Shown here piece by piece: positions 45,975 through 57,587 of a DNA stretch of 64,000 nucleotides. The notes under the pieces were generated by a model. The model saw only the letters and a list, made by a program, of their open reading frames with translations, was not told the DNA's origin and made no database searches. Position numbers and translations under genes: made by a program. The first letter of the stretch is position 1; each line of letters starts with the position of its first letter. Origin of the DNA: Selaginella moellendorffii (lineage: Eukaryota > Streptophyta > Lycopodiopsida > Selaginellales > Selaginellaceae); NCBI RefSeq assembly GCF_000143415.4, contig NW_003314287.1, positions 1,323,514 to 1,387,513 of the forward strand, written 5' to 3'.

Positions 45975-46740
45975 GGCTAAATCAAGAGCATATAAATCTA
46001 AAAGAATACTTGCCAGGCACATCTGCAACTCAATTTCATGATCTTTGTACACTTACAGGCTCTCCACCCTCATCGATTTCTATATGCTGAGTGGGCATGA
46101 TGGGTTCTTGATGTATTTTGACAGGATGTCTTGCCATGATTTGGTTTTCTGGACGAGTTTCATATTTGGTCATGTAAAAGACTTTGAGAATGAGCTTTCT
46201 CTAGAGGTGCTTGAGTTCATGCACGAGTTTGGTGCCTGCCTTTCAAATTCTCATGGATTTCATTGCTGCACTATTGGTCTGTGGAATGATGAGAGCTATA
46301 TTGCTGTCTTATTTGCTCTGAGAGCTTTCTAGTGATGCCAAGGCATGGTATTAAAAACCAAGTGAGCATTCACCATACTTTTGCACTTGGCATTCAAATT
46401 TAAAAGTATTCTCCATAGCTTGAGCATGTATTTCCATTTCCTTCTATAGGATATCACTCTTGTGTACCTTTGCCTCATACACCCTTAACCCTCCAAGTGT
46501 TAAAATTATGAAGCTACAAAATTCATAAAATTATACTTTACAAAACCTTTATGGCCAGTATTTAGCAATCTGAAAATCTCATCATCTCTACTATATATTT
46601 CAGCTTGTTTTTTTCACTTCATTCTAGGAAGAAATGGACTTTTCTAAAAGCATAATATGTGTTTTTCTGATGATTTTTACTCTAGTTGCAAGTTCTAAAG
46701 ATGCAAACTTAGAAATTATACCAGCAAGCAAGCTCTATGA
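45975..46740 (-). pseudogene. Rearranged, decayed partial duplicate of the PPR gene
   Basis: 45985-46095 resembles 44676-44810 of the PPR gene in the same orientation (AGAATACTTGCCAGGCAC shared). 46095-46300 resembles 44490-44690 but in reverse orientation (plus-strand frame with FDRMSCHDLVFWTSFIFGHVK). 46335-46475 resembles 44978-45140 in the same orientation. 46590-46740 resembles the gene's 5' flank at 45755-45880. The fragment therefore derives from one duplication of about 1.4 kb including 5' flank, with one internal inversion and heavy decay. Confidence 0.7.
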
Positions 46741-49700
46741 AAGTTCCCATAATAACAGGTTGCTCATGTTCTACATTTTATTGAATTGATCCATACATAA
46801 CATGCAATTGTACCTCTAAGAAATAAATGTTACTTATTAATATTAACTACCTTCATAAAGCTAATAAACTTTTTTTTGCAATTCTTAAACTTGGTCAATC
46901 TCTCAAGCTAGATGGTTAATGGAGTGGCCCAATGCTGCCAATCTCTAGCTTCAATAACAGCCACTACACATCCATAAGCAGCCTCAATGACAACGGATTA
47001 GTAATATCAACTCTAACCATATCGCTCTCTATCACTTCCAATCAAATGCCTAAATCCTGAGAAGGCGTTCAAGTTCTAGCTCCAAATCACTAACACTAAT
47101 ATCCAGCTATAGAAAATTCCCTTTTACAGGCAAGTAAGGAAATATGATTAGCCACCCAGATGACCATGGCAAGTAAGAACCAGTTATATGTCATCTATCC
47201 CAGGCAAATATTGGAGGAGGAGTATACTCAACAAGGGTATGCCTGTGTGGACAGCTAGTAGTAGTGTAGATCTTTGATCAAAACCAATAACCCAAGATTG
47301 ATTCTTGCAAGCAAGTTCAAGTGAGCCTTTTTATATTAATCAATTCATAAAGCACTCTTTTATTTTTGTCTTTCGACACTCTTTTGCTTCAAACTTGTAG
47401 TTGGCTACTAGAATATCATTACAAGACACAAATATGATTATAGTGTTATAGGGGTATAACCTCACTGTACACTCAAAATCCCATAAAAAACACTTGAAAA
47501 ATACCATTGAAAAATACATTCTATCATCCAATCTCACACTCTAAATATATCTAAGAATATCCCTAGAATCATACCCATGCTCTAGAGAGGATTACCCACA
47601 CCAAGAATCTATGGTCTACAAGTTGGAAAGGAATGGCATAAGTTTTACATGGTAATAAAGAAAAAAGGATGGATGATGAGGGAAATGGGATTTAAAAGAA
47701 GAAATGACAAGAGTTAAATAAAAAAAGAAAATTAATAAAAGAGTTTAAAACCTAGATCTTAGATAGCTAATTGGTTTTAGGGGCTCTTCAGCTATTGATT
47801 GAGTGGTTTTTCTAACTTTCTATTTATCCACTCATGTAGCACATTCCCATTTTTTATCTTCTCTTTTTCTTAAACTGATTTTGGGAGTCAAAGGTATTTG
47901 CAATGCAATGTTTTACATGTTCTGAGTATGGTCTCCATAGCAATGTTGGAGTAAACATTAATACTAAAAATTTTTGCTTGCTAAGAGAGGTAGAACAAGA
48001 TAAAAGTCATTCCATAAGGTCCTAGATGCCCTTATGTGCCAAGCCAACCTCATTCTGTGGCCTATGGGATTTAAGGTTGCCACAACTAAATTTGAAATGA
48101 ACAAGAAGTGAAGGGTTGGGAGGTTGGCTTAGGGTTTGCTCTTTGTTCATTTAAAATTTAGTTGTGATTATAACTTGTAGATAATAATGAAACCCTAGCT
48201 AAAACTTTGGTTAGTCTAGATGAGTAATGAAACATATCTAAAGCCAATCAAGGAGCATGCCAATCCTCATTCCTGATGAACACTCTTATCCAAGTGAAGC
48301 ATCATGTAGGAGGTGATATCATCCCCGAGTTGATGAACTTCCATCGACTTTATTGCTATTTGTGCACATTCGAACTCTTGTTAAATGTGTTGTTGGAAGA
48401 GAGGTGGTTTGTTGGCAAGGCCTAGGAGCTAATCCAACATCTATGGAGTTAACTAGAGAAGCTATAGAAAACTCATGCTTGGCCACATCAATTTCAAGTC
48501 CTCAACTAGTAAGTATGGTTAGTGTTGTTATAAAGCATGAGACATCTCCATCCATGGAATGTGTGTATCTTCCACACCTAAAGTTGTTGAGATACTACTG
48601 CTCTAGCTCTACTCTCGTCTCTAAAGAATATGTTTCTCAACATCTTGTCTTTGTACACCACCTTAATTTGCATTGGGATTGATTGATCAAGCATTTCCTT
48701 CTTACAAACTTTCTGACATGTCAAAGCATATGAAGCATCTAAGGAAGTTATTACATCCACTTGACTATCCAAGAGAAATTGAGATCCATGATCCACTTTT
48801 ACAAACTCCACAACATCTCAAAACTTGTTAAAAATTGTTCCTATACCAACTTCTTAATGGCTGACAATCATGGTAGTCTCAACTGAATAAAGCCAACCCT
48901 AACCATATGATCCTAGCCTAGTTTAGCTAGACTTCTCCAACATTCGAAAGCCTTCTCCAACTCTCATGGGAGAGCTCTCCAAGCCATGGCTGTTGTTCCT
49001 CAACAAAGTTATTGCCCTCATTATTGTAGCTAATGTGTTCATCCAAAAACTTCTCAGAAGTGGAGAATTCCACTAGATTGACACCTTTCCCCTTCATATC
49101 CCACAAAACTTGGTGTTACTGTGAAGATGATGCATTACCACCCTATGAAGATGCACTACCTACCAAGTAAACATTATTTGGCAATGGCCTTTGCTGGAAA
49201 ACTTGCTATTGTGGAGCTAGAGTTGACCTCTGAGACTATCCAAAACATATTAGGTAGTCTTTCTTTAACTAGCATTGATCCTCCTCATGCCCAAAATGCT
49301 TATAAAAGTCATATTGTTGCCTCAGTTGAGGCATTGACCCTGCTTCCTACTAATATGAGTGTGGTGAAAGAGCATTGTTATATCCTTGATCATCATCAAT
49401 AGGCTCTTGATCTAGCATTTGCTTGAGGAAGTTGTCTTTATTGGGGCTTTTGGTTTTAGGGGGAAATTAAGCTTAGGGATTAATAGAGGTCTTTTTCTCC
49501 TTTTTTTGCTCCTATGGTTTGGTTTTCACTATTTTTCTCAATCTGACTTCACAACTAGCATCTAGGGAGTGGCAAGAAGCACTCCTAGCAATGGCAATTC
49601 ATTCAAATCTGGGATTGGGAGATCCAAACAACTCTAACTTACACTCTAGAATTAGAGTTGTTGGGCCCTTTGTAGCTAGGGTTTCTAGGGTTGGCATTGG

Positions 49701-50829
49701 TAAAGTGTTCTAGTCCTAGGAGGCTCTAAAGTTATTTTGATGGTGGATGGATAATTGCAAAGGCTTTAGAAATATATGAATTTACTTGTTTTGACACATA
49801 ACAAAGACAATAGTGGTCAAGGATTGGTGGAGGTAAATCTCACTTTAGGGGTTGAAAAAGTTTTTAACTTTCTAGAGCCTTTTCGAAAGACCAAGTATTT
49901 TGTTTTGAGGATGATTGGGAAGAGAGGATTTTTGGATCTAGTGGCAGGGATTGCTACTATAATTAAGGGCCAATAGCTAATAGAAGTGATTTAATATTGT
50001 ATGTGTAGATATTAAGGAATGATGTTCCTTATATCTTGGGGTATTATAAGGATGTTAAGGTGTGGTCATGGGATGACCACTCATGGAAAGATGTCTTAAT
50101 TTTGGAGAAACAGGACTATGGTATAGATGGTTTTAGACTATCAATTAAACAAGGGCAAAGCCTTAGCATAACAAGTTAAGATATTAATAGTATCTTTAAG
50201 TGTCTAAACTAGGATCAGACATATAGAGCATTTGGACTAAGTGTGAAGCTAGTGTGGTCTTAATGTTGGATAGCAAGTTCCCTAAAACAAATGAGAATTT
50301 ATAAAAGTTGTAAGTGAAACTTTTATAAGTGGTCAAGAGTGTGGTTAAGTGACTAAAGTAAAATGGAAAATTTAATTACTTACATATGAAAGTTATGTTT
50401 GTCCACATTTTCTTGCAAAAAATTATCTCCTTCTTTAATGCTAGCTTGAGGTTTTATTCCTTTAACAATCTTTAGCATAACTTGTAATGTATATAGATTA
50501 TTCACCTCAAGATCACTTTCTAAATCTAGTTCATAATCACTATATGAATCATAGCTATTGTTATTGCTCATGGGAGATTCTTTTAGCACATTTGTAGGAT
50601 TCTATTGCACAACTACATTAACTTGCTTCTTCTCATCACATATAATCATTCTTAGTATATACCTTATGTAGTCAAGGATGTCCAATAAAATAAATAAATT
50701 TATAAAATTTTAAAAAATTCAAAATTTAGGATAACCATCACTCCTTTTCTTTAGATGAATGACGTGCACGGTGGATATCCCATAAACTGTTATGAAAAGA
50801 TTATTAATCATTCTAATCAGCTTCATTAA
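46741..50829. other. AT-rich gene-poor stretch
   Basis: No intact gene recognised. Weak coding-like remnants are present at 48353-48682 (plus), 48578-48811 (minus), 49121-49402 (plus), 49776-49976 (plus) and 50010-50180 (plus, ILRNDVPYILGYYKDVKVWS before a stop). None shows a motif I can name. They may be relics of old transposable elements. Confidence 0.45.
50333..50384 (+). repeat. Short relic matching the inner end of element A LTRs
   Basis: GTGTGGTTAAGTGACTAAAG...ATGGAAAA...ACTTACA is the reverse complement of the first ~50 bases of the element A LTR (from 1910), with a few changes. Sequence upstream is too diverged to follow. Confidence 0.5.
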
Positions 50830-50991
50830 TGTAGTGCACCTTATCTCTCTCCCCTTAAGCCAACTGGAAAAGGGGCAATTGCTTGATAAGAGAGCCCTTA
50901 GTGGCTATTTTATCCCTATTTATCTCCCAAGGTTCTAAGGATCCACGGTGACAGTATATCCAAATCTCATCCCATGATCACATGTGCTACA
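50830..50991 (-). mobile_element. Solo LTR of TRIM family E
   Basis: 162 bp starting TGTAGTGCACC and ending GTGCTACA. It is the reverse complement of the LTRs at 18321 and 18824. Perfect 5-bp target duplication ATTAA at 50825-50829 and 50992-50996. It defines the complete LTR end missing from the left LTR at 18472. Confidence 0.9.
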
Positions 50992-50996
50992 ATTAA

Positions 50997-52063
50997 TGAT
51001 CACTTGCCACTCTAATTTTCTACCTCGAAGGCTGAGTATATTTCAACCCAAGTTTCTCCATCAGTTAGTTGCTCATGATACATATGGCTACATCACCATC
51101 CACTAAAATCCTTTATACTCAAATCCTTTCAAGAATAGCTTCTATCATTAAAACATCCATATTAGCTTTAGTAGTGAGAGTTTGCACTTTATATACTATC
51201 CATCTTTTTTCTTTCTCACTCTTGTACTTTTGCAATCCTGGTCATTTGGAGCAAAGTTAAACAATAATAATGTTTGCATAAATTTCATTTAAATCACTTT
51301 TGATGGAATACTCTTTTTAGCCTTTACCAATCTTCATATCTTAGATCCCAACCTTTTAACAAGGTTGTGCCACTTTGTTTATTTTTTTCTTAGTAGAGCA
51401 AATTTCCACTAGATCCAACTTTAGTTGCTCCCCTCAAGGCCTCTTTATAGCAAGCACATCTTGATCTTTGGAATTAAGATATTTGTTATTGCCACTTGAA
51501 ACTTTTTTAAAATTTACTTTTGGCTCTATGGGGGTGGCCTTTGTGCACGATCCTTTGGTAATTGACCATTATAAGGTGATTTTTGCGCTCGTCATCACCA
51601 GGTTCCTTGTCTCTAGCACACCACCAGGTGAGTGCGATTTTTTATCTCAAAAAATTGATTGAAATACATGTTTTGGAGATGCTTTTCTTCCAATTCTTGG
51701 GGCAAATCAATTGGCCAACAGCCGCACATTGCATGTGGATGTGGAGGAGAAACAAGAGTGGCAAGTTGTAGATCATGAGTTCATTCAGAATGTGGTTGTG
51801 TTACCCAAGGAGGTACTGTTCTTGATCAAGAGACTGCCTTTCTATCACTTTCTGACCTAACAAGCTACTGACTTGCGTTTTTGACAACAACACTGAAGCT
51901 GAGGTTCGTGGGATTGACAGGCAGCAATCCTCATCGAAATTCTGGAAATCAATCTACCACTGTTCTGCTAAGAAAACAACATTCAAACTTAGCGCTTCTG
52001 AATTCGCTAACGAGACCCGACCTCCTAAGCTGCTGCCTAAAAAACTCACTCTCTCCCCCCACC
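50997..52063. other. Intergenic, no gene recognised
   Basis: Short open frames only. The composition shifts from AT-rich to balanced toward the nuclease/kinase-like gene at 52064. The last ~200 bases probably contain that gene's 3' untranslated region (inference). Confidence 0.5.
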
Positions 52064-53518
52064 TCAAACCTGCTTCACCAAGTTGTTGACGAAATGCAGA
52101 TCGTGCGCTGGTTCGATCGGCTTCTTATACTTGGCGTCCTGGTGCCAAGCGTGCTCAGGATTCAGTACAGCCGGATACGTAGCTTCACCAATCTTCCCAG
52201 CCCAGTCGAAATCAATGAACATGACGTCAAAAGAGCCATCAGCTCTAGAGCGGAGCTTGATATTGGGAAGCCTCAAATCACCATGGACGTACCCTGTTTC
52301 ATGGCCCTTGATAGCCGCAGCCTTGATGCACTCGGTTAGCCTGTTCAGAGACTCGGGATCTCGTGCACAATCCGAAACCACCTGCTTTGCATCCTGCCAT
52401 CCATCCTCCTTCCGCAGGTACACCATTTCAACCTGTATCCAGCCACCTCCAATCTCCACAGCACTGTGAAGAGTTGGTGCCACATTCGCCTTTGCCCAAA
52501 GCTTGTGAGCTTCTGAGGAGTAGAGCCGAGTGAGCTTGGCGAGTCTCGTAGGTTCCAGCACAAACACCAGCCTCTCTTCCAGCTGCTGTAAGGGCTTGTC
52601 TCTGAACATGAACGGCACTGCGGGGTGGACACGAGCTTTGGGATCATACTGGTCACAAAAGAGACGAACAGCTCTCAGGGTGGCCGCCAGCACGTTGAGA
52701 TCTTCAAACTCTTGTGCACCATAGCAGTTGACAAAACTTGTCAGCGGCTCCGCAAACACCTTCTCTGTATCCCAATCCATGACAACTGCCACGGCTTGAA
52801 TGTAGGGGCATGCTAGCAAGACGAGCAAACCATACGACTGCCGAAATCCTGCGTCCCGAGTGGACAAGAACCGCCTTCTCAGGTACTCCAGCCCCTGGAA
52901 GTAGCCATCCGCAGGCTGCAACTTGTGCTCAAATACAACCATCTGACCCTCCACCACCCCATCCCCTGGCTTGCCATCTATGTCAGTCCGTGACACAAAG
53001 CGGCAGAGGTAGCTCTGGAAGAGTTTGTTCACGGCGGGTGTCATCTGAGTAACTTCATCATCCCAGCCTACAGAGCACAGGTTCCACAATTGGTGAGCCG
53101 TATCAATGTCCACCTCTTCCACCTCAGTCGTCGCGCGTGCATTCATGCGGAAGCTGAAGAAGCTGCTCTCAACCAGAGCAAGAGGCACAAGGGGACGTGA
53201 TTCTGGAGGGCCCCTGTAGCAGATAAACCTGGGACCGCGTTCTTCATCGAACTGCACTTCTCTTGCTGCACTGTGACGGACCAAGTCGGAGGGATTCTCC
53301 TCCTTGCCCTCTTTTTCCTTTAGCCTAGCTACTTCCTCCAGCGGTAGCTCGTTCAGCTGCCCTTCTCCCACCAGCTGAGCGACGACCGACATCGTCTTCA
53401 GCTTCCCGGCGGAAATCTTCAAGTCCGCAGCAGCAGCTGATAGAGTTTTCGCAGACTTATTGGAATTCTTCCTAACACTAGTCGACCTTGCGGACCCTGC
53501 AGTACCTGACTTGGCCAT
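52064..53518 (-). CDS. Crinkler-type protein: PD-(D/E)XK-like region plus kinase-like domain
   Basis: Single-exon gene, 484 residues. The C-terminal part has an atypical protein-kinase catalytic core: VHGDLRLPN (residues 411-419; catalytic Asp 414, metal-binding Asn 419) and FIDFDWAG (435-441) in place of DFG, followed by YPAVLN and HD near 472. The Gly-rich loop is not evident. Upstream, VVFEHKLQPA (194-203) contains an ExK triplet set in beta-strand-like sequence, as in PD-(D/E)XK nucleases. This nuclease-plus-kinase order is the known C-terminal arrangement of Crinkler/CR effector-like proteins found in oomycetes, fungi and some plants. The N-terminus is Ser/Lys-rich, possibly nuclear or plastid targeting. 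No transit or membrane segment is obvious. Function in the plant is unknown; a defence or DNA-damage role is speculative. Confidence 0.72.
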   Translation of the reverse strand: MAKSGTAGSARSTSVRKNSNKSAKTLSAAAADLKISAGKLKTMSVVAQLVGEGQLNELPLEEVARLKEKEGKEENPSDLVRHSAAREVQFDEERGPRFICYRGPPESRPLVPLALVESSFFSFRMNARATTEVEEVDIDTAHQLWNLCSVGWDDEVTQMTPAVNKLFQSYLCRFVSRTDIDGKPGDGVVEGQMVVFEHKLQPADGYFQGLEYLRRRFLSTRDAGFRQSYGLLVLLACPYIQAVAVVMDWDTEKVFAEPLTSFVNCYGAQEFEDLNVLAATLRAVRLFCDQYDPKARVHPAVPFMFRDKPLQQLEERLVFVLEPTRLAKLTRLYSSEAHKLWAKANVAPTLHSAVEIGGGWIQVEMVYLRKEDGWQDAKQVVSDCARDPESLNRLTECIKAAAIKGHETGYVHGDLRLPNIKLRSRADGSFDVMFIDFDWAGKIGEATYPAVLNPEHAWHQDAKYKKPIEPAHDLHFVNNLVKQV

Positions 53519-53657
53519 CTCCTGCTAGGGCTAGGGCATAACGATTCATAATATTTCATATCTTATTCTTCAATTTGTTCTAAATTTGCCTCATTTTCTC
53601 TAGGAAAGCTGTGACTTCTTAAGAAAAAATATACTGATCTATCCGGAGAACACAAGT

Positions 53658-54516
53658 CTAGACTTGGAGGCAGCAAGTTGACGAGGATCCAAAGCCGCCA
53701 GCACACCTGAGACTACTGTTGGGTTGTGGTATCTGGATAGAAGAAGACGAAGAAGGCATGAAACTCACTGGAGGAGGATGGTGCCATCGCGGGAGAGGGA
53801 GGTGGGGGACGTGAGAGAGCCGAGGAGGAGCGGCGGCCAGCATAAGGTTGTGGAGCAAAGGACCCGCTTGCATCACCGCGTCGAGGAGATGGCCTCTCTC
53901 GGGAAGAGCGCTCGTCACCACTGCGGCCTCGAGATCATCCATCGCTGCTGCATTGCGTGGGGAAGTCTTAGATAGTGGTGGATTGCCGAGAAAGAATCCA
54001 GCAGCAGCAGCGTCGGCGTGAAAAGGATGATCCAGCGATGGAGCGCTAAGATCAAGGACCACAGTAGTGTCGTCGAGGGCTACGTCGTTGAGGAGGAAGG
54101 AGTAGTCGCCCGCTGGATCGGGGAGCTCTTCCCAGGAAGAAGTTATGGTGGCTGCGGATGGATCGAAAGCTTTTTCCCGGGCTTCGTCTCGTTCCCTTTG
54201 AGCTGCTCGCAGGAGCTCCTCGAGATGAGTGAGCTTGCAAGTGTAGATTTGCTCCTGGCTCTTGGCGGCCTGTCTCGCGGATTCCAGCTCCATAGACGTG
54301 CACGCTAGCAGATGCCGTAACTCCTCGAGGTTCTGTGAAACAAAAGAAAGTGATGTTTCACGAGTTTTGATGTAACCCACTAGCTAGAATGACCCAAGTG
54401 ATGAATTCCTAGCAACAATCTATCTCAAATGACGCGATATTTACCTCTGAGCTCCAGCATTCCAGCTCTGGAGCCGAAGTAATGCTCTCATCCATGGATG
54501 ACGCGCTCCTCTCCAT
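53658..54516 (-). CDS. DUF1635-like coiled-coil protein
   Basis: Two exons (54445-54516 and 53658-54332) joined by a 112-bp GT-AG intron; 248 residues. Near the N-terminus, residues ~25-80 form a heptad-rich coiled coil (EELRHLLACTSMELESA... LEELLRAAQRERDEAREKA) matching the start of the plant DUF1635 family as I know it. The remainder is low-complexity, rich in Pro, Ser and Leu, with a PPRLSHVPHLPLPRWHHPPP stretch. Function of the family is unknown. ATG 54516 was chosen; an in-frame ATG at 54594 would add 26 residues. It lies 140 bp downstream-to-upstream from the nuclease/kinase-like gene on the same strand. Confidence 0.65.
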
Positions 54517-54770
54517 GGCGCTGATCGAAAAAGGGGAAGAGCATGGATTGGAAATGAGGGCTAGGGCTCTTGTCCCTCCAAAAACACATTTCAAAAGGAA
54601 TACTTTCCCTTCTCGTCGTGCTGCCGTTTGAAAGGAGAATTCGAAAAGATGTAAAAGTTGTGACGGGCTTTTTTAGAAACTTTCTTTCAAGCCGCTGTAA
54701 AATCTGGAGTTCCCACCAAGATCTCTCCTTGGTTTTAAAAATTTTCCCATCTGATCGTCTCAAGGGGAAA

Positions 54771-56549
54771 TTAAACAACATAACTTGAAATAGTGGAGAG
54801 CAAAACATAGGCAGAAGCATGGTGTGGGCTCGTTGCCAAAAGCTGCTCTGTTGCGTGGAACCCTCGAGCAGCATCATCGTGAGTTCTACACGCAGAAAGC
54901 AGTGGAAGCCACCCCAAAGCTCGGTCACCATCGCTATGCAAAGCATCGATGCTTACAATAGCTTCGGCCTCGTCCAAGAATCCAAGCCGGCCAAGCAAAT
55001 CCACAGCACAGGCATTGTGAAGAGCGCTTGGCTCCAAGCCGTAGTCACTCTGAAGCCGGGAGAAATAGCTCAGGCCCGTTTCTAGAATGCCGCATTGGCT
55101 ACAAAGTGTGAGAATGTTCACAAAGGTGGCCCCGTCTGGACGAACGCCTTGGAGCTCCATTTCTCGACACAAGCCCAATCCATCGCTAGCTTGAAGCTCT
55201 TCCAGCCCGTGCAGCGCGGCATAGGCAGCGGCCATGGCATTCCAGGTGACGGTGGTTTTGATCCTCATGCTTTCGAAGACTTCTTTTGCAGCATTGAGGT
55301 CACCACACTTGGCATACATGTCAAGCAAAGAAGTTCCCAGCACCACCGATTTGCTACCCAGGTATCCATTGCTCGTTACCTCTCTGTGAAGCATTCTTCC
55401 CGTGTTTAAGTCTTGGAGAGCAGCGCAAGCATCCAAGACACTGCTCAGTGTCATTTCGTTTGGAACCACGCCTTCCAAGTCCATATTTCTGAACAAAACG
55501 AATGCCTCGCCGTGTTGCTCCTCTTTGATGTAAACTCCAACCATGGCTGTCCATAGCACCACATCTCCTCTTCCACTACCCTTTTCCAGTAGTCTTTGAA
55601 ACACCATCTTGGCTTCGTCCAAGCATTGAAGGCCACAGCGCCCATACATTGCTATGACGGCCGTGCAGACCATGGCATCTAGATGAAACCCAGCTGCGTC
55701 TGCATGGCTGTGCACCATCCTTCCACGAGCCAGAGAGCCTCCACACGCCTCCAAGCACGTCACCATTGTGATTCCGTCAGCTTTCATACCCTCTGCACAC
55801 ATTCTCGCATAGAAGTCAAGTGCCTTGTCAAAATGCCCAAGCTGGGTATGAGCTCCAATGATCGCATTCCAGGACACAGTGTCATCTCTTCCCTGTTCTT
55901 GTATTGAGCGGAAGATGATGTTTGATTCTTGCAAACATCCACATCTTGCGTACATAGAAATGATGGAATTTGCAACATTGACACAGGCATCTGCTACTCC
56001 ACTCTCAATTGCAATGCTTCCAACGAGTCTAGAATGGTAGGACAAACCAATGCAAGCACTAGAAACACTCACGAATGTTCTCTCGTTTGGTCGGAGGCCT
56101 TCTAAATTCATGGCACAAAATACTCGAAGGGCTTGATTGCTGTTCTCTGCTTGTGCAAATGAAGCTATCATGGTGTTCCATGCAGCCAAATCTTTGTAAG
56201 ACATGCTGTTAAACACAAGCCTTGCTTCTTCTAAATGCCCATTGTAGGCATATGCAGAAAAAAGCATTGTCCACGAAAACACATTGGGTTCTGGAATGGT
56301 ATCAAACACCATCTTTGAATCACTCAAACAACCGCACTGTGAGTACATGTAAACCAGCAAATTCGAGACAACAATGGTGTTTTCTTGCTGCTCGAACCTG
56401 GATATCAACGAGTGCAAACGTTTGCCGAGGACTGGAGACTTCACCTCTCCACACTGCTTTACAAGAGTTGCCAAAGCATGCCTTCTTGGAGACTTGGTGT
56501 GTAACTCGAGCGCTTCCAAGGCGTCAAGCAGCACAGCTTTCTTTCCCAT
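54771..56549 (-). CDS. PLS-class pentatricopeptide repeat protein
   Basis: Intronless, 592 residues. About ten PPR motifs are visible through repeated cores: VFSWTMLFSAYAYNGHLE, AAWNTMIASFAQAENSN, VSWNAIIGAHTQLGHFD, VLWTAMVGVYIKEEQHG and VTWNAMAAAYAALHG, alternating with YMYSQCG, MYARCG and MYAKCG helices. It ends in an E-like region (LGWLPLLSACRTHDDAARG...) without a DYW domain. It is presumably an organelle-targeted RNA-binding factor; the N-terminus (MGKKAVLLDALEALELHTKS) is not a strong presequence, so targeting is uncertain. Confidence 0.9.
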   Translation of the reverse strand: MGKKAVLLDALEALELHTKSPRRHALATLVKQCGEVKSPVLGKRLHSLISRFEQQENTIVVSNLLVYMYSQCGCLSDSKMVFDTIPEPNVFSWTMLFSAYAYNGHLEEARLVFNSMSYKDLAAWNTMIASFAQAENSNQALRVFCAMNLEGLRPNERTFVSVSSACIGLSYHSRLVGSIAIESGVADACVNVANSIISMYARCGCLQESNIIFRSIQEQGRDDTVSWNAIIGAHTQLGHFDKALDFYARMCAEGMKADGITMVTCLEACGGSLARGRMVHSHADAAGFHLDAMVCTAVIAMYGRCGLQCLDEAKMVFQRLLEKGSGRGDVVLWTAMVGVYIKEEQHGEAFVLFRNMDLEGVVPNEMTLSSVLDACAALQDLNTGRMLHREVTSNGYLGSKSVVLGTSLLDMYAKCGDLNAAKEVFESMRIKTTVTWNAMAAAYAALHGLEELQASDGLGLCREMELQGVRPDGATFVNILTLCSQCGILETGLSYFSRLQSDYGLEPSALHNACAVDLLGRLGFLDEAEAIVSIDALHSDGDRALGWLPLLSACRTHDDAARGFHATEQLLATSPHHASAYVLLSTISSYVV

Positions 56550-57587
56550 ACGAATGACCAGAGCATGTCATTTTTCTTCCAAGTGCCTGGATGAGTTGTG
56601 ACTTTTATATGGCTATAATGCTGATATGACTGTCGAGTCAGATGAGGGATGACAACGAGGAGTTGTGATTGATCTGCCATAGTCGAGACAAAGGAGCTTG
56701 CACAAGCTCCTAACCCGGACACGCTCGCCCAGGGGGGGTTCACACAAATCTCCCAAGTATGGCAGCACAATCATTATCTGATTGGGGAACATTTCCCGGC
56801 TGATCATGGACTTTGTAGATCAGTCTCACTACCCTTTACTCCAGAGCTTGGGCAAGAAACTGAACCTATCAAGCGGTCTGCTCAAGGGCTCCTGTGTCTA
56901 GCCATATATAGTGAATTTAAGTTCCTTTTTAAGCTCCCAATGGCATCATTCATGCACCAATGCAGTGGATTCAGTACATCATCACAATTGTGATAGTCTG
57001 TCCCCATCCTACTTCTAACGGTCCAGTGGGCTTCCCATGTCAAATAGTATTTTGTATCATTGAAACAAACGGCATCATGAATATTCTAAAGTATTAATGA
57101 GCATTTTTAGGGCAGTGTATAGCACAAAAGAGAAACCAATGGCGTTTTCACAGGCAAGCATAGATCTCTCCTTCTAGCAAGCTAGCCCATCATTCTCTAA
57201 GATCTCAGTCCCTTGCTTGTGTGTGGCTTTTGCAAGATAACAAGGGATTATTGTGGAACATGTTAATTGGCACCATCTAAAGGAAACATCGTTGTCAGCA
57301 AACCAAATCTATGCGAAGCCGCTACACACTTCAGGACAACAAGAGTGTGATTGAGCAATACCAGGAGGGACACAGTGCTTGAATATTTAAGAATAAGACA
57401 TTATGAGAATTTTTTAGTAATTTAACTCCCTTAATTCTCTGGCTTAGTTCTTCTATTTAGCTTGTCATTGAATAATACCAGCAGGCAGGGCAGTAGTCTT
57501 TACTCTTCTTCCTCCTCCTACTCGCGACTCAGCAGCATTCTGTGACTATGAAAATGCATAAACCAAGATGCAAACTAGACCCAAAAA
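56550..57587. other. Intergenic, nothing recognised
   Basis: No coding frame with motifs, no repeats shared with the element families in this window. It probably contains the promoter and 5' region of the PPR gene ending at 56549 (inference). Confidence 0.5.
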
